From: Agrobacterium vitis | Lineage (GTDB): Bacteria > Pseudomonadota > Alphaproteobacteria > Rhizobiales > Rhizobiaceae | DNA length: 64,000 nucleotides | Assembly: GCF_037039395.1 (NCBI RefSeq) | Contig: NZ_CP146244.1 | Coordinates: 62,001-126,000, forward strand | Direction: 5' to 3' | In this document: one piece after another, positions 26,601 through 34,537 of the stretch | How positions within the stretch are numbered: the first letter of the stretch is position 1 | How the letters are laid out: each line of letters begins with the position of its first letter | Notes under the pieces: model-generated | The model's database searches: none | What the model was told of the DNA's origin: nothing | The model's input: the letters and a program-made list of their open reading frames with translations, nothing else | Position numbers and translations under genes: made by a program

Positions 26601-28246
26601 GCCCGATCGAGGTGCGCCGAATGGCGCTCGGCAGCGACGCCGACATACGATTCAAAGATGGGACGTCGTCGAAAAAGCGGTTCTGGTTTGAACGGGACGG
26701 CCTGGCGAGTGCACTCGGGTTCAATCTCTCTGTCGATTCGCTTTGCATTCGCCTTCGGTTCGACGAGTCATTATGGTCGAGTGTGGGACCTGAAAGCTGC
26801 CAACTTTATCGGGCCTTGAGGACAGCGCGGTTCCACGATGAGGCCAAGGGAGAAGCGTATTTAGCCTCGGTGGACAACGTTTTCGCCCGCGGATGGCTCG
26901 CGCAACTGTTGTTGTCAGCGCTGGGTAACGAAGCGATGGCGAAGTCCATTACGTTGCGCGAGGCGGCCGGCAATCTCGCAAATGGACACGCCGATCTTTC
27001 GTTGGAACAGACCCTAGTGATCCTTTTTCAATCGCCTATCGTTGATGATGCCAACGGTCAGGGTAACCTCCAGGATAAACTGCGGCAGGATCTAGGAGCC
27101 CTTTTAGCGGATCCGGTGGTCAAATCCGGACTGTTCAATCTTGCGACCATTTTGTGGGCATCGATTGGACTGGATTGGGAGCCGTGGCTACGGCAGAGGT
27201 TTGCAGCAACGGCAGGCGCAGCGGCCTTCAATGCCATTTTAAGCCTCTGCCCGGAGATCGATGGTGAGGGTCTCGTCGTCGATATCGATCCCGGTCCGCG
27301 CGAACCAGATGACGTGCTTAGTGGAGAGCAGGAAGCGGAAATCTGGATTAGTGAGCTGGCTCCCGGAGGAAACGGTCAGATAGAGGAAGCGCTGAAGCAA
27401 TACGTCGAAGACCCGCGCCGGTTCTTCAACCTCATGACATCCCAGTTAAGGGATAGCGACTTTGCATTGAGCGACTATCAGTTGGCGAAGTTTGTCACCA
27501 TAGTTTGCGAAAGCGATCCTTCTGGCGACATCTCCACTGCGGCCCAGGCCTTTCGCGACGCGTACGGCTCGGACGAAAGCCATCGAGCAATGTTATCTCT
27601 GCGTCATTCGCTCGCTGCCGGAGGGTTTGCGACATTTCACGCTTTCATGGTCGCACTCGCAAATCGTGTACTGCGTGCCGGTTCCAGTCCCCAGAGCGAT
27701 CGTTTTTTCCTGAGTGCAATGCGTCAATGGGATGCCGAAGAGGCACGTCTTGGCGTTGAACTAGACGCTCGGGTCATCGCGTACCGTCTAGCAAGGCGTG
27801 ACGACATCGATAATGCGCTAAGCTTTGCTGGGATCGATGCGCCAACTGTCAATCCAGATCAATGGCGTTTTGGTGTGGTCTATGGCCTGCTTTGGCCACG
27901 TGGATCGCAAATCAGGCAGGCAGGGCTTAGGATAGAGTCTCTTTTTGTTGATCTCCCGCTGACTGAGCCACTCCTTGTTCGAGCATTTATCAATGAAGCG
28001 GTTCAGGCCGTCCATCTTCGAGAACCAGATTGGAAGACCAGATGCTTGGAGGCTCTCGCTTCGCAGGGATCGATTACTTTGGTCTGCGAGATAACGGATG
28101 GCGAAGACCTTGCCAGCGCTCTCAATTTCCTTGCCACCAATCCAGTTCATACCGCCTATCTGTCTGTATTTGCGCGGGTGCAGGCGGTGCGTCGGGTTGG
28201 CGATGCCTATGAAATTGATGTGGACATTGCAGAGGCGTTACAATGA
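23693..28246 (+). CDS. dpdJ: DpdJ, very large DEAD/DEVH helicase with zinc-binding insert
   Basis: A 1517-residue superfamily 2 helicase. Walker A is SAGTGSGKTLAFYLPALA (about 195). An inserted cysteine-rich module follows (CEYLRCPDPNC, then CSECD, about 298-332, probably a zinc ribbon). The DEVH box is MLLDEVHTYAGASGAQ (about 387), motif III is GLSATLTDG, and the second domain carries TASLEVGYNDP and DVAQFLQRKGRAGRSRR (about 625-641). This arrangement resembles DrmA- and Lhr/YprA-type helicases of phage defence systems. The remaining 850 residues are unassigned. It overlaps both neighbours by ATGA. It is likely a core DNA-translocating part of Dpd restriction. Confidence 0.85.
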   Translation: MINPNERFMIAVLDRIEQREARLLTWGLVDGFLASHEVAEIIDAMLDDPAHADGITFVRVSEVVERLRERVLLLDIGETPGERYRSRMAETVRLSYRLRQLFPQHRGLVGWQAAPTLVADFRFLWRRRRYPNRTISAERSLREISDATSDHYARQAIADLIESYGSDFGLAGFQVEAATRILSSLESPRSLATLVSAGTGSGKTLAFYLPALARIASHIRRDGARRKWVKILAVYPRNELLKDQFAEVYSQARRLDTSLQTVGGRKILIGTLFGPTPDSAAEAQDSSGWRRHATGLVCEYLRCPDPNCDGEMIWRENDRANKIERLVCSECDHAIESDEIILTRERLRRESPDILFTTTEMLNQRMGDNRIHHLFGIGERAAHAVEMMLLDEVHTYAGASGAQVAYLLRRWRQMVRGPVSFVGLSATLTDGARFFATLTGLSEHAAAEVAPKAGDMIAEGAEYLLALRGDPVSRTALLSTTIQAAMLLSRMLDSSESRVSRGIFGEKAFLFADNLDVINRLYYAMLDAEGRRSNGAPDLNAHPTGGLATLRFPMTSEHRKVHGQDWEAAVDIGHSLQASDRKRVGRVMSMDPGVGNNLDVIVATASLEVGYNDPLVGAVLQHKAPRDVAQFLQRKGRAGRSRRMRPWTVVVLSDYGRDRIAYQGYDLLFDPELPMRTLPIGNRYVTRIQAVYATLDYLARMTGYDRGGSVWTNLSGPSEYANQRSRQDRFAEVIHGLITSPSELERYSSYLSEALRLDMQEIQSLLWEHPRPLLTEVLPTALRRLETQWRTQKQGVIDYNVRNSPLPEFAPANLFGELNLPEVDIITPAVGGVVPDPVFMPIVQAMREFAPGRVSRRYGITHAFEKHWVCPPLDQNVEQSMPIDANVRSDMIGIWQISTAAGAQSIPVYRPRTYTLNQSPGTVVDTSNARLRWQSQIVARDVGQVFNAPPGNPWAKFIADVRFYTHQGLSPIEVRRMALGSDADIRFKDGTSSKKRFWFERDGLASALGFNLSVDSLCIRLRFDESLWSSVGPESCQLYRALRTARFHDEAKGEAYLASVDNVFARGWLAQLLLSALGNEAMAKSITLREAAGNLANGHADLSLEQTLVILFQSPIVDDANGQGNLQDKLRQDLGALLADPVVKSGLFNLATILWASIGLDWEPWLRQRFAATAGAAAFNAILSLCPEIDGEGLVVDIDPGPREPDDVLSGEQEAEIWISELAPGGNGQIEEALKQYVEDPRRFFNLMTSQLRDSDFALSDYQLAKFVTIVCESDPSGDISTAAQAFRDAYGSDESHRAMLSLRHSLAAGGFATFHAFMVALANRVLRAGSSPQSDRFFLSAMRQWDAEEARLGVELDARVIAYRLARRDDIDNALSFAGIDAPTVNPDQWRFGVVYGLLWPRGSQIRQAGLRIESLFVDLPLTEPLLVRAFINEAVQAVHLREPDWKTRCLEALASQGSITLVCEITDGEDLASALNFLATNPVHTAYLSVFARVQAVRRVGDAYEIDVDIAEALQ

Positions 28247-28782
28247 ATTTCGAGACACGCCGGATCTTCAAGAGCGCCGTCACGAGCCAAAACCTAATCC
28301 GCGAATTGCTCCAATTGATGTTACTAGGAGAGCTCTTGGCACCCAGCGGCGAGCGGGCATGGATCGTCAGCCCTTGGATTAGCAATGTCATGCTTTTCGA
28401 CAACCGAGCGGGCGGCTTCTCATCCGTAAATCCTGAATGGGGAACACGTGAAATTCGTCTTATCGAAGTCGCTTGCGATTTGGCGGCGCGGGGAACGCCT
28501 CTCGGCATCGCGACCAGTTTCGATCAGCATAATGCACCCTTCATAAATGCCATTACTTCAGGTCTTCAGGAGGTGGGGCTTTCTGAGAACGTCGTCATAG
28601 TTCAGCGGGAGCATCTTCATACAAAGGGTGTCTTGCTCAAACGCGGGCTCCTGACCGGATCGATGAATCTTACATTCAGGGGGCTCGAGCTTAATGACGA
28701 AATGGTCGTATACGACACCAATACCAAGACGCTCGCAGAAGCCCGGCTCAATTTCGAATCATACGTCGGGGCCGGCAAATGA
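28243..28782 (+). CDS. dpdK: DpdK, phospholipase D-like protein
   Basis: A 179-residue protein with one PLD-type HKD half-site: HTKGVLLKRGLLTGSMNLTF (about 125-145), i.e. His-x-Lys followed by Gly-Ser-x-Asn. One site per chain implies a dimer, as in PLD-family nucleases such as Nuc and BfiI. It is the best candidate for the DNA-cutting activity of the system. The Asp of a classical HxKx4D is not present (HTKGVLL), so activity needs proof. The start overlaps dpdJ and the end overlaps dpdD (both ATGA). Confidence 0.82.
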   Translation: MNFETRRIFKSAVTSQNLIRELLQLMLLGELLAPSGERAWIVSPWISNVMLFDNRAGGFSSVNPEWGTREIRLIEVACDLAARGTPLGIATSFDQHNAPFINAITSGLQEVGLSENVVIVQREHLHTKGVLLKRGLLTGSMNLTFRGLELNDEMVVYDTNTKTLAEARLNFESYVGAGK

Positions 28783-31046
28783 GAGAGGACCTCATTCTCG
28801 ATAATCCTTGGTTAGCCCGTTTCTTTGCGGCTCCAAATCAATTGGCATGGAGCGCAATCGTTGGCGGTACTATCGAGCCGGATATTGACCATTATCTTCG
28901 TCCGTGGCTCCAACTTCTTGACCAACCGGAGATCCGTGCGCCTATCATTCTTCCGTTTGTGCGAAACGATGCCGTCGTAGGCTGGTATGCCAGCACGAGG
29001 GACGCTAAAGGCGGAAAGGAACTCGGCTCCGAGATCCGCGCTTGGCTCGGTCCGACGTTTCTTGACTTGTTCGAGATGGCGCCGATCGACCGAGATCCCA
29101 TGGCCGGTGCGATGCGTGAGCGATCTGGCGGTATTGTTTGGCGGTTTAGCGGCTCCGATGCAGCGTCAAATCGAGAAATTTTGCAACGGCTCGACAACTT
29201 CGCGGCACTGCTTGTTCGACGGCCGGATTTGAAAAGCAATGTCCGCCGCCCGGTGGGCGCGATCCGCGCACAGTTTGAGCGCGCACTTGTGGCGAGAGAC
29301 GCAGCGCAAGCAGAGGCCCTTATCGCCGAACTTAAAGCGACGGGAAGGCTCAATCAAGAGAATCTAAAATACCTCGATGTTCGTATGAGTGCTGGCCTTG
29401 GCCTCTGGCCGCAGATCGCTAGGGATCACTGGCTCATTCGGACCCTGTCTGATTTAACGCTTCCACCGCAAATTCAATCCGATCTAATTGAGGCACTTTA
29501 CCGCACTTACGTTGAGGAGAGTGAGGCGCTCAACGACCCGACCCAAACGCGCAGTATATTTGAGCTTCATGTAGCGAAACGCTATCCGGGATTGTTTGCC
29601 TCACGGCGCGGTATCCGCACGCCGCGGGTCGTAAAGTCTTTTCTGCTTTTCGAGCAACTCCAGCCGTCGCCGAACGGAGCGCTCTTAACAGAACTGTTTG
29701 AGTTGCTACCAGACAATAGCAAGCTCGGGATCTCTGTTGAGCAGACCAATATTCAGCAGCCACCGCCTGTCGACGAAGGTGCTGCTGATGAGGCCTTCGA
29801 TGATGGTCAGTTTGATCGTGCGCTCGCATTGTACCGGCCACTTCCCATTTCGAAGAAGTCGATATCGCGTATGATCCATTGCGTGAATTTCATCGATACT
29901 CCGGAGTCACGTCAAGACTTCTTGGCGGTGATCGACGGCGCAGATCAGCAGCTCATCGAGAGCTTGACGCCAGCAGTCCGAGAAAAGCTCAACGTCCTGC
30001 AATCTCCAACAATCCAAATCACTGCAACCGAACTGTTGTTTCCGACCGCGGCGACTTTGCCCCCGGCTGGGAGTCCGCTCGGTTGGCTGAAGTGGGCGGA
30101 AGACTTATCTTACGGAAGGGATCTAGCCGGTCTAGAACTCGCGGTTCAAAATGCGGCAACTTGGGATACAAAAGAGTTCCAGAGCGAGGCATTGTCGCGC
30201 CAATTCGCCGACCTCCTTGGCAATCTTGTTGGCGAGGCTGCGGCTGTCGCGCGTCGATCTGTCCCTCAACTGTTCGGCAGCTTCTTTCCCATTGGAGCGG
30301 ATCCCGAGGTCGGTGCGAAGCCCATAGCATCCGTCCTGTTCTACTTGATCGCTGTTGATGAGAGGCTGTCAGGCACCGATCTTGACCTTCTTGCACAATT
30401 GCTTTCACATCTTCTGACGCTTGGGGTGGCGGAGGGCGAGTATCTTTCGACTATTCAAGACCTTTCTGAGATCCAAGACCGCGTTCGCTCCTACAAGCAT
30501 TTGCCGTGGAGCCTCGACATTTGCGAGACGCTGGCGATTGCGCCTGCGCCGTCTAAGGCTGCTCAAGCCGCCCGTGTGGAGTTCTTCGTCAAGATTGTCG
30601 GTCAAAGTCAGGCGTTTGCGCATCGTATCGGGCCGTCAGACATGTTGCCCATCGAATTCCTTGCCCAAGACTTCGGCGTTGGTCCAGATGTGCTTACATC
30701 GCTGCGGCGGACCGAGGAAGCGGAGCAGCAGTCGGCGGACCTGCGCGATCTAAACGGCAAGACAATCGGAATTTACACATTGGCCGAAACAGCAGGAATA
30801 AGAGCAAAGGCGGCTTTGGAGCGAATGTTCCCGGGCTGCGTCGTCGAAGTTAATTCCGACACTGTTGCCACCGCGAAATTGAGGCACCTCGCCCAGCGGG
30901 CCGATCTTTTCGTGTTTGCATGGAAATCCAGTAGTCATGCCGCCTTTTACTGCGTCAAAGAAGCGCTTCCCACGGGTGAACCTATCTGGGCTCCTGGGAA
31001 GGGGACAGCCAGTATTCTAAGGGCGGTCCTCGACAGTCTTCTTTAG
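28779..31046 (+). CDS. dpdD: DpdD, Dpd system protein
   Basis: A 755-residue protein at the end of the operon, overlapping dpdK by ATGA. It has no P-loop. Much of it is predicted helical with a repeat-like middle. The C-terminus (NGKTIGIYTLAETAGIRAKA, FPGCVVEVNSDTV, LFVFAWKSSSHAAFYCVKEA) resembles an alpha/beta nucleotide-binding or TIR-like fold, a guess only. DpdD is assigned because it is the one large non-helicase member left in a full dpd set and its length agrees. Only about 100 bases separate it from the convergent queuosine-precursor transporter gene, with a weak CTTTTC/GAAAAG stem (31073-31087) between. Confidence 0.75.
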   Translation: MREDLILDNPWLARFFAAPNQLAWSAIVGGTIEPDIDHYLRPWLQLLDQPEIRAPIILPFVRNDAVVGWYASTRDAKGGKELGSEIRAWLGPTFLDLFEMAPIDRDPMAGAMRERSGGIVWRFSGSDAASNREILQRLDNFAALLVRRPDLKSNVRRPVGAIRAQFERALVARDAAQAEALIAELKATGRLNQENLKYLDVRMSAGLGLWPQIARDHWLIRTLSDLTLPPQIQSDLIEALYRTYVEESEALNDPTQTRSIFELHVAKRYPGLFASRRGIRTPRVVKSFLLFEQLQPSPNGALLTELFELLPDNSKLGISVEQTNIQQPPPVDEGAADEAFDDGQFDRALALYRPLPISKKSISRMIHCVNFIDTPESRQDFLAVIDGADQQLIESLTPAVREKLNVLQSPTIQITATELLFPTAATLPPAGSPLGWLKWAEDLSYGRDLAGLELAVQNAATWDTKEFQSEALSRQFADLLGNLVGEAAAVARRSVPQLFGSFFPIGADPEVGAKPIASVLFYLIAVDERLSGTDLDLLAQLLSHLLTLGVAEGEYLSTIQDLSEIQDRVRSYKHLPWSLDICETLAIAPAPSKAAQAARVEFFVKIVGQSQAFAHRIGPSDMLPIEFLAQDFGVGPDVLTSLRRTEEAEQQSADLRDLNGKTIGIYTLAETAGIRAKAALERMFPGCVVEVNSDTVATAKLRHLAQRADLFVFAWKSSSHAAFYCVKEALPTGEPIWAPGKGTASILRAVLDSLL

Positions 31047-31143
31047 CTTCACCTCGCGGTGCACTCGGATCTCTTTTCAGAGAAAAGTCCCCTCCGCGGG
31101 ATTTATGATCTGAAAGCCTGATCCTCGTATTGAGCTATTGCGA

Positions 31144-31707
31144 TCATGCCGGAAGAAGACCCAATTTGCGCTCGCGGTTCCGGATCCACAACAGGACCGG
31201 TAGTGCGGCGACTACCATGATGAACTTCCCAATCATTTGGCCTGCAACAAAATCAAGAGATCCGAAAGCAAGCCATAGGAATATCACGCTATCGACAACC
31301 AGACCGGCAACACTGCTCGCGAACGCCGCTTTTATTAGCCCCTTCCTTTGAAGAGGAGTGAATACAAATAGGTCGACAAACTCCGAGGTCAGGAAAGCGA
31401 CAGCGGAGGCAAATGCCAAGGCAGGTGCCGTAAATGTTGTCGACAGAAACGCACCAGCAATGATCGCGCCGATTGCCCAAATCAACCCAAGCCGCCGCTG
31501 GACTAAATCACGCAGCACAAGCGCGAGCCCAACCAGCAGAACCCCGCTTGGTGCCGTGATGCCGAAACCGACAGGGATGAGGCAAGGGCCTTCTGGCACG
31601 CAAACCGTGCCGACATGACCGATCATATAATTGGCGAGTGGGATGCAGGCGGCAAAGCCAACCAGAAATATCCCGCCCTCAATCCATTGCCTGTTGCGCG
31701 TCGTCAT
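31144..31707 (-). CDS. VUT family queuosine-precursor transporter (YhhQ type)
   Basis: A 187-residue membrane protein with about five to six hydrophobic segments (IFLVGFAACIPLANYMIG, APSGVLLVGLALVLRDLVQR, LIWAIGAIIAGAFLSTTFTA and others). The motif LRDLVQRRLG and the segment FLTSEFVDLFVF match VUT/YhhQ proteins, which import preQ0, preQ1 or queuine. The ATG at 31707 has AAGGAG 8-9 bases upstream; a GTG at 31725 would overlap queC. Located at the end of the que-dpd operon, it probably supplements preQ0 supply for DNA modification. Confidence 0.85.
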   Translation of the reverse strand: MTTRNRQWIEGGIFLVGFAACIPLANYMIGHVGTVCVPEGPCLIPVGFGITAPSGVLLVGLALVLRDLVQRRLGLIWAIGAIIAGAFLSTTFTAPALAFASAVAFLTSEFVDLFVFTPLQRKGLIKAAFASSVAGLVVDSVIFLWLAFGSLDFVAGQMIGKFIMVVAALPVLLWIRNRERKLGLLPA

Positions 31708-31721
31708 CCCGCCTCTCCTTG

Positions 31722-32423
31722 TCACACTTCTTCGGCGACGAATTTTTCGTAGCCTCTTGCCCGAAGATCACAGGCCGGGCATGTGCCACAGCCATAACCC
31801 CAATTATGAAACTCGCCTCGCTCGCCGAGATAGCAGGTGTGGCTATCTTTCACGACGATATCCACCAGCGCCCGGCCGCCCAAATCCTTGGCCAGTTGCC
31901 AGGTTTGGGCTTTGTCGATCCACATCAACGGTGTGTCGAGGACAAACCGCTTTTCCATTCCGATGTTGAGCGCCACCTGCAAGGCTTTGATCGTATCGTC
32001 ACGGCAGTCGGGATAGCCGGAATAATCCGTCTCGCACATTCCCCCGACGATATGCTTTAGGCCGCGACGATAGGCCAGGGCGGCTGCAAAGGTCAGAAAT
32101 ATCAAGTTTCGGCCCGGCACGAACGTGTTTGGAAGTCCGGATTCGGACATTTCGATCTGCATGCCGCTGGTCAGCGCCGTATCCGAGATCTCACCGAGTG
32201 CGGCCAGCGATATCGTGTGATCATCGCCAAGGCGATCTGCCCATACAGGATTGAGCGCACTCATTTGAGCGCGCAACGTGTCCCGGCATTCGAGCTCGAT
32301 CCGATGGCGCTGACCATAATCGAAACCAACGGTCTCCACGCGCTCGAAACGGTCGAGCGCCCAGGCAAGACAAGTCGTTGAATCTTGGCCGCCCGAAAAT
32401 AGCACCAGTGCAGTCGTCGACAT
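31722..32423 (-). CDS. queC: QueC, 7-cyano-7-deazaguanine (preQ0) synthase
   Basis: An ATP-dependent enzyme converting 7-carboxy-7-deazaguanine to preQ0; 233 residues. The start at 32423 has AAGGAG upstream and gives [20 protein letters not shown], placing the SGGQDS PP-loop at the N-terminus as usual; an ATG-like start at 32450 would only add an unconserved lead. The zinc-binding cysteines lie near the end: [20 protein letters not shown] followed by AC. It is the third enzyme of a queE-queD-queC set embedded in the dpd operon, dedicating preQ0 synthesis to DNA modification. A second housekeeping copy for tRNA queuosine is expected elsewhere. Confidence 0.93.
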   Translation of the reverse strand: MSTTALVLFSGGQDSTTCLAWALDRFERVETVGFDYGQRHRIELECRDTLRAQMSALNPVWADRLGDDHTISLAALGEISDTALTSGMQIEMSESGLPNTFVPGRNLIFLTFAAALAYRRGLKHIVGGMCETDYSGYPDCRDDTIKALQVALNIGMEKRFVLDTPLMWIDKAQTWQLAKDLGGRALVDIVVKDSHTCYLGERGEFHNWGYGCGTCPACDLRARGYEKFVAEEV

Positions 32424-32436
32424 CGCCCGGCTCCTT

Positions 32437-32793
32437 TTAGTTGCCTTCAAATTCCGCCCAGCAGGATGGCGTTTCGAATACCTTCACGGAATTCAACTCG
32501 TCGATGAGCGGCTTGACCTTCTGCCAAATCCAGACAGCGATATTCTCCGCCGTCGGGTTCTCGAGGCCGTCAATATCGTTGAGTGTATGATGATCGAGGC
32601 TCTCAAGAACCGGCCCGAAGACCTTCTCCACATCAAAGAAGTCGATCACAAATCCAGTTTGTGGATCGACGACGCCTTTGAGTTGCAACTCGACCCGATA
32701 AGAATGTCCATGCATGCGATGGCATTTGTGCGTTTTGGGCACATTCGGAAGTCTGTGGGCCGCCTCGAATGTAAAAGCTTGTGTGATTTTCAT
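32437..32793 (-). CDS. queD: QueD, 6-carboxy-5,6,7,8-tetrahydropterin synthase
   Basis: A 118-residue PTPS-family enzyme making 6-carboxytetrahydropterin from dihydroneopterin triphosphate. Zinc histidines and the catalytic cysteine are in [20 protein letters not shown] followed by [17 protein letters not shown] carries the catalytic His/Asp region, and [11 protein letters not shown] the conserved substrate Glu region. The start overlaps queE (ATGA). Its stop lies 13 bases before the queC start. Confidence 0.93.
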   Translation of the reverse strand: MKITQAFTFEAAHRLPNVPKTHKCHRMHGHSYRVELQLKGVVDPQTGFVIDFFDVEKVFGPVLESLDHHTLNDIDGLENPTAENIAVWIWQKVKPLIDELNSVKVFETPSCWAEFEGN

Positions 32794-33422
32794 GGGATCC
32801 CGATCATTTTGTGTGTCTGCAGGCTGAGCCGCCAGCGGGGGTTTTCAAGACAAAATGCCGTCACCGCCGCGATATTCTCGATCTGATCTGGCCCGTCCAT
32901 CGGCTGCAGGAAATAATGCTCGAAGGCGACGTCGGGGAGATCGTCCGGTAGCAATTTCGCCTGAGGATAAACCAGTTTCAGTTCGCTCCCGGATTTGAGA
33001 GTGAATGGCGCGCCGGCCTTCGGACTGACGCAGATCCAATCGATGCCCTTTGGCGGTTCGATTGTTCCATTCGTCTCGATTGCAATCTCGAAACCGTGTT
33101 CGTGGACCGCCGCAATCAGCGCATCATCGATTTGCAGAAGCGGTTCGCCGCCGGTGAAGACGACATAGCGCCTGCTCTCAACGCTCCCCCATGTCCGGGC
33201 GATCGCCGACGCAAGCTCGCCGGCGTCGCGAAACTTACCGCCGCCTTCGCCATCTGTCCCGATGAAGTCTGTGTCGCAGAACTGGCACACCGCCTTATGC
33301 CGGTCTTCCTCGCGACCGGTCCAAAGATTGCAACCAGCAAAACGGCAAAATACCGCGGCGCGGCCAGCTTGAGCACCTTCGCCCTGGAGCGTCTTGAACA
33401 ACTCCTTGACAGAATAGGTCAT
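32790..33422 (-). CDS. queE: QueE, 7-carboxy-7-deazaguanine synthase (radical SAM)
   Basis: A 210-residue radical SAM enzyme. The cluster-binding cysteines have the QueE spacing (CRFAGCNLW, then AVCQFCDTDF: C-x14-C-x2-C rather than the canonical CxxxCxxC). The N-terminus MTYSVKELFKTLQGEGAQAG and the VFTGGEPLLQ and ETNGT motifs are typical. It forms the 7-deazapurine ring from carboxytetrahydropterin. The start overlaps the end of the upstream DpdB-like gene by ATGA, so the pathway genes are co-translated with the insertion machinery. Confidence 0.93.
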   Translation of the reverse strand: MTYSVKELFKTLQGEGAQAGRAAVFCRFAGCNLWTGREEDRHKAVCQFCDTDFIGTDGEGGGKFRDAGELASAIARTWGSVESRRYVVFTGGEPLLQIDDALIAAVHEHGFEIAIETNGTIEPPKGIDWICVSPKAGAPFTLKSGSELKLVYPQAKLLPDDLPDVAFEHYFLQPMDGPDQIENIAAVTAFCLENPRWRLSLQTHKMIGIP

Positions 33423-34537
33423 GATAAGCTCACCAGTTTTTGCGGAACAGTCTCGGATAAATCGGTCGCCTGGCTACGGCGGCGCTTGATGTCAGCTCGA
33501 ACAATGCCAACCAAGTACTGCGCAAGCGTGACGATGTCGCGATTGACGTTCTGAACAGACTTCCAGTTCCGCTTGTCGGTTTCGCCGAAGTTCCATTCCC
33601 CCGACGTCCAGGCCGTGTTGTCGATCAGGCAGGCGAGGCCCTTGGAAAACTCATCTGACGTTCTCGCCCCGTCGAGCAACGCCAAGAGTTCCATGACATA
33701 GCCAAGCGACATGATGCCTGCGCCATGCACGAGCCGAGAGGTCTTCGGCGTATGATCGACCCATTCTTTTCGGAAAACGTATTGAACAGCGCCATAAAAG
33801 TCACTGATCAGTTTGAAGCAGAGGTCAGCGCCATCGGGCTCGCGAATGAGTTCGCGCATCACGCCGTCGCTCAATGAATTGATGATCACACGCTGGATTG
33901 CGGTATCCCTGATAATGCCGGTGGGATTGGTGTGCTGATACACCTGCCCCTTAAGCAGCGACTTTTCGTCGTAGTTCAAGCGCGCGGCGATCTCTGCGGC
34001 AACGGAGCGGTCGCCAAGGCGTCGCGGCAGGCCGGTAACGGTTGGCAGCAGTTCGTAGATCAGCGATTTCGGCAGGGGCCGAGTGTTGTTGATCAGCACG
34101 AACTGCCGACGGAGTTCTTCGTCGTCGCGGCAAATGATTGCGGACACGAAGACCTGGAAATCTTTCTCGTGAACCTGCCCGAGCGCTGTGAGGCGCTGTT
34201 GTCCGTCGACGACCATGCCGGGCGCGCCGGCGGCGATATCGATTTCGACCGTGCAGCGCCCGTCGGCGCTTTGGTCGAACACCTGGACGCTGTTGGTAAA
34301 AGCCACGACGATCGGGTTGGGCAAAATTGCTTCCGGTTTTTCTAGGTAGTCACGGATCTCACGAATATGACCGGCGATCTGTGGACGCTGAAAACCGCTC
34401 AGTGCACCTGCATCATCGCGCGCAACCCGCTCGATAACGGCAAACTTCTGGAGATCAGACGCTAGCGCTGCAAATGAAAGGACTGTGTGCGCTTCGCTCT
34501 GTCGGGCTCTGATCGCTTGGAATTTCAATGTTGTCAT
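33419..34537 (-). CDS. dpdB: DpdB-like DGQR-domain protein, copy 1
   Basis: A 372-residue member of the DndB/DpdB group, recognised by the ParB-like DGQR motif GMVVDGQQRLTALG (about residue 110). The frame starts at 34576, but MTTLKFQAIRARQSEAH at 34537 fits the family start. That start lies inside the end of dpdA, giving an 83-base overlap. DpdB works with DpdA to place preQ0 in DNA, possibly as an ATPase. The protein shares layout with the second copy at 35819-36943 (DGQQR, then FVLINNTRPLPKSLIYELLP and SRLVHGAGIMSLG), but the sequences are clearly divergent. Confidence 0.82.
   Translation of the reverse strand: MTTLKFQAIRARQSEAHTVLSFAALASDLQKFAVIERVARDDAGALSGFQRPQIAGHIREIRDYLEKPEAILPNPIVVAFTNSVQVFDQSADGRCTVEIDIAAGAPGMVVDGQQRLTALGQVHEKDFQVFVSAIICRDDEELRRQFVLINNTRPLPKSLIYELLPTVTGLPRRLGDRSVAAEIAARLNYDEKSLLKGQVYQHTNPTGIIRDTAIQRVIINSLSDGVMRELIREPDGADLCFKLISDFYGAVQYVFRKEWVDHTPKTSRLVHGAGIMSLGYVMELLALLDGARTSDEFSKGLACLIDNTAWTSGEWNFGETDKRNWKSVQNVNRDIVTLAQYLVGIVRADIKRRRSQATDLSETVPQKLVSLS

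Noticed and set aside
28779..31046. Calling dpdD a TIR-domain protein
   Set aside because: The C-terminal alpha/beta-looking segment is suggestive but lacks a convincing catalytic Glu motif.
13141..31046. Calling the helicase operon DISARM or BREX
   Set aside because: There is no DNA methyltransferase, DrmB/DrmC set, PglZ or BrxC; the adjacent dpdA and que genes explain it better as Dpd.
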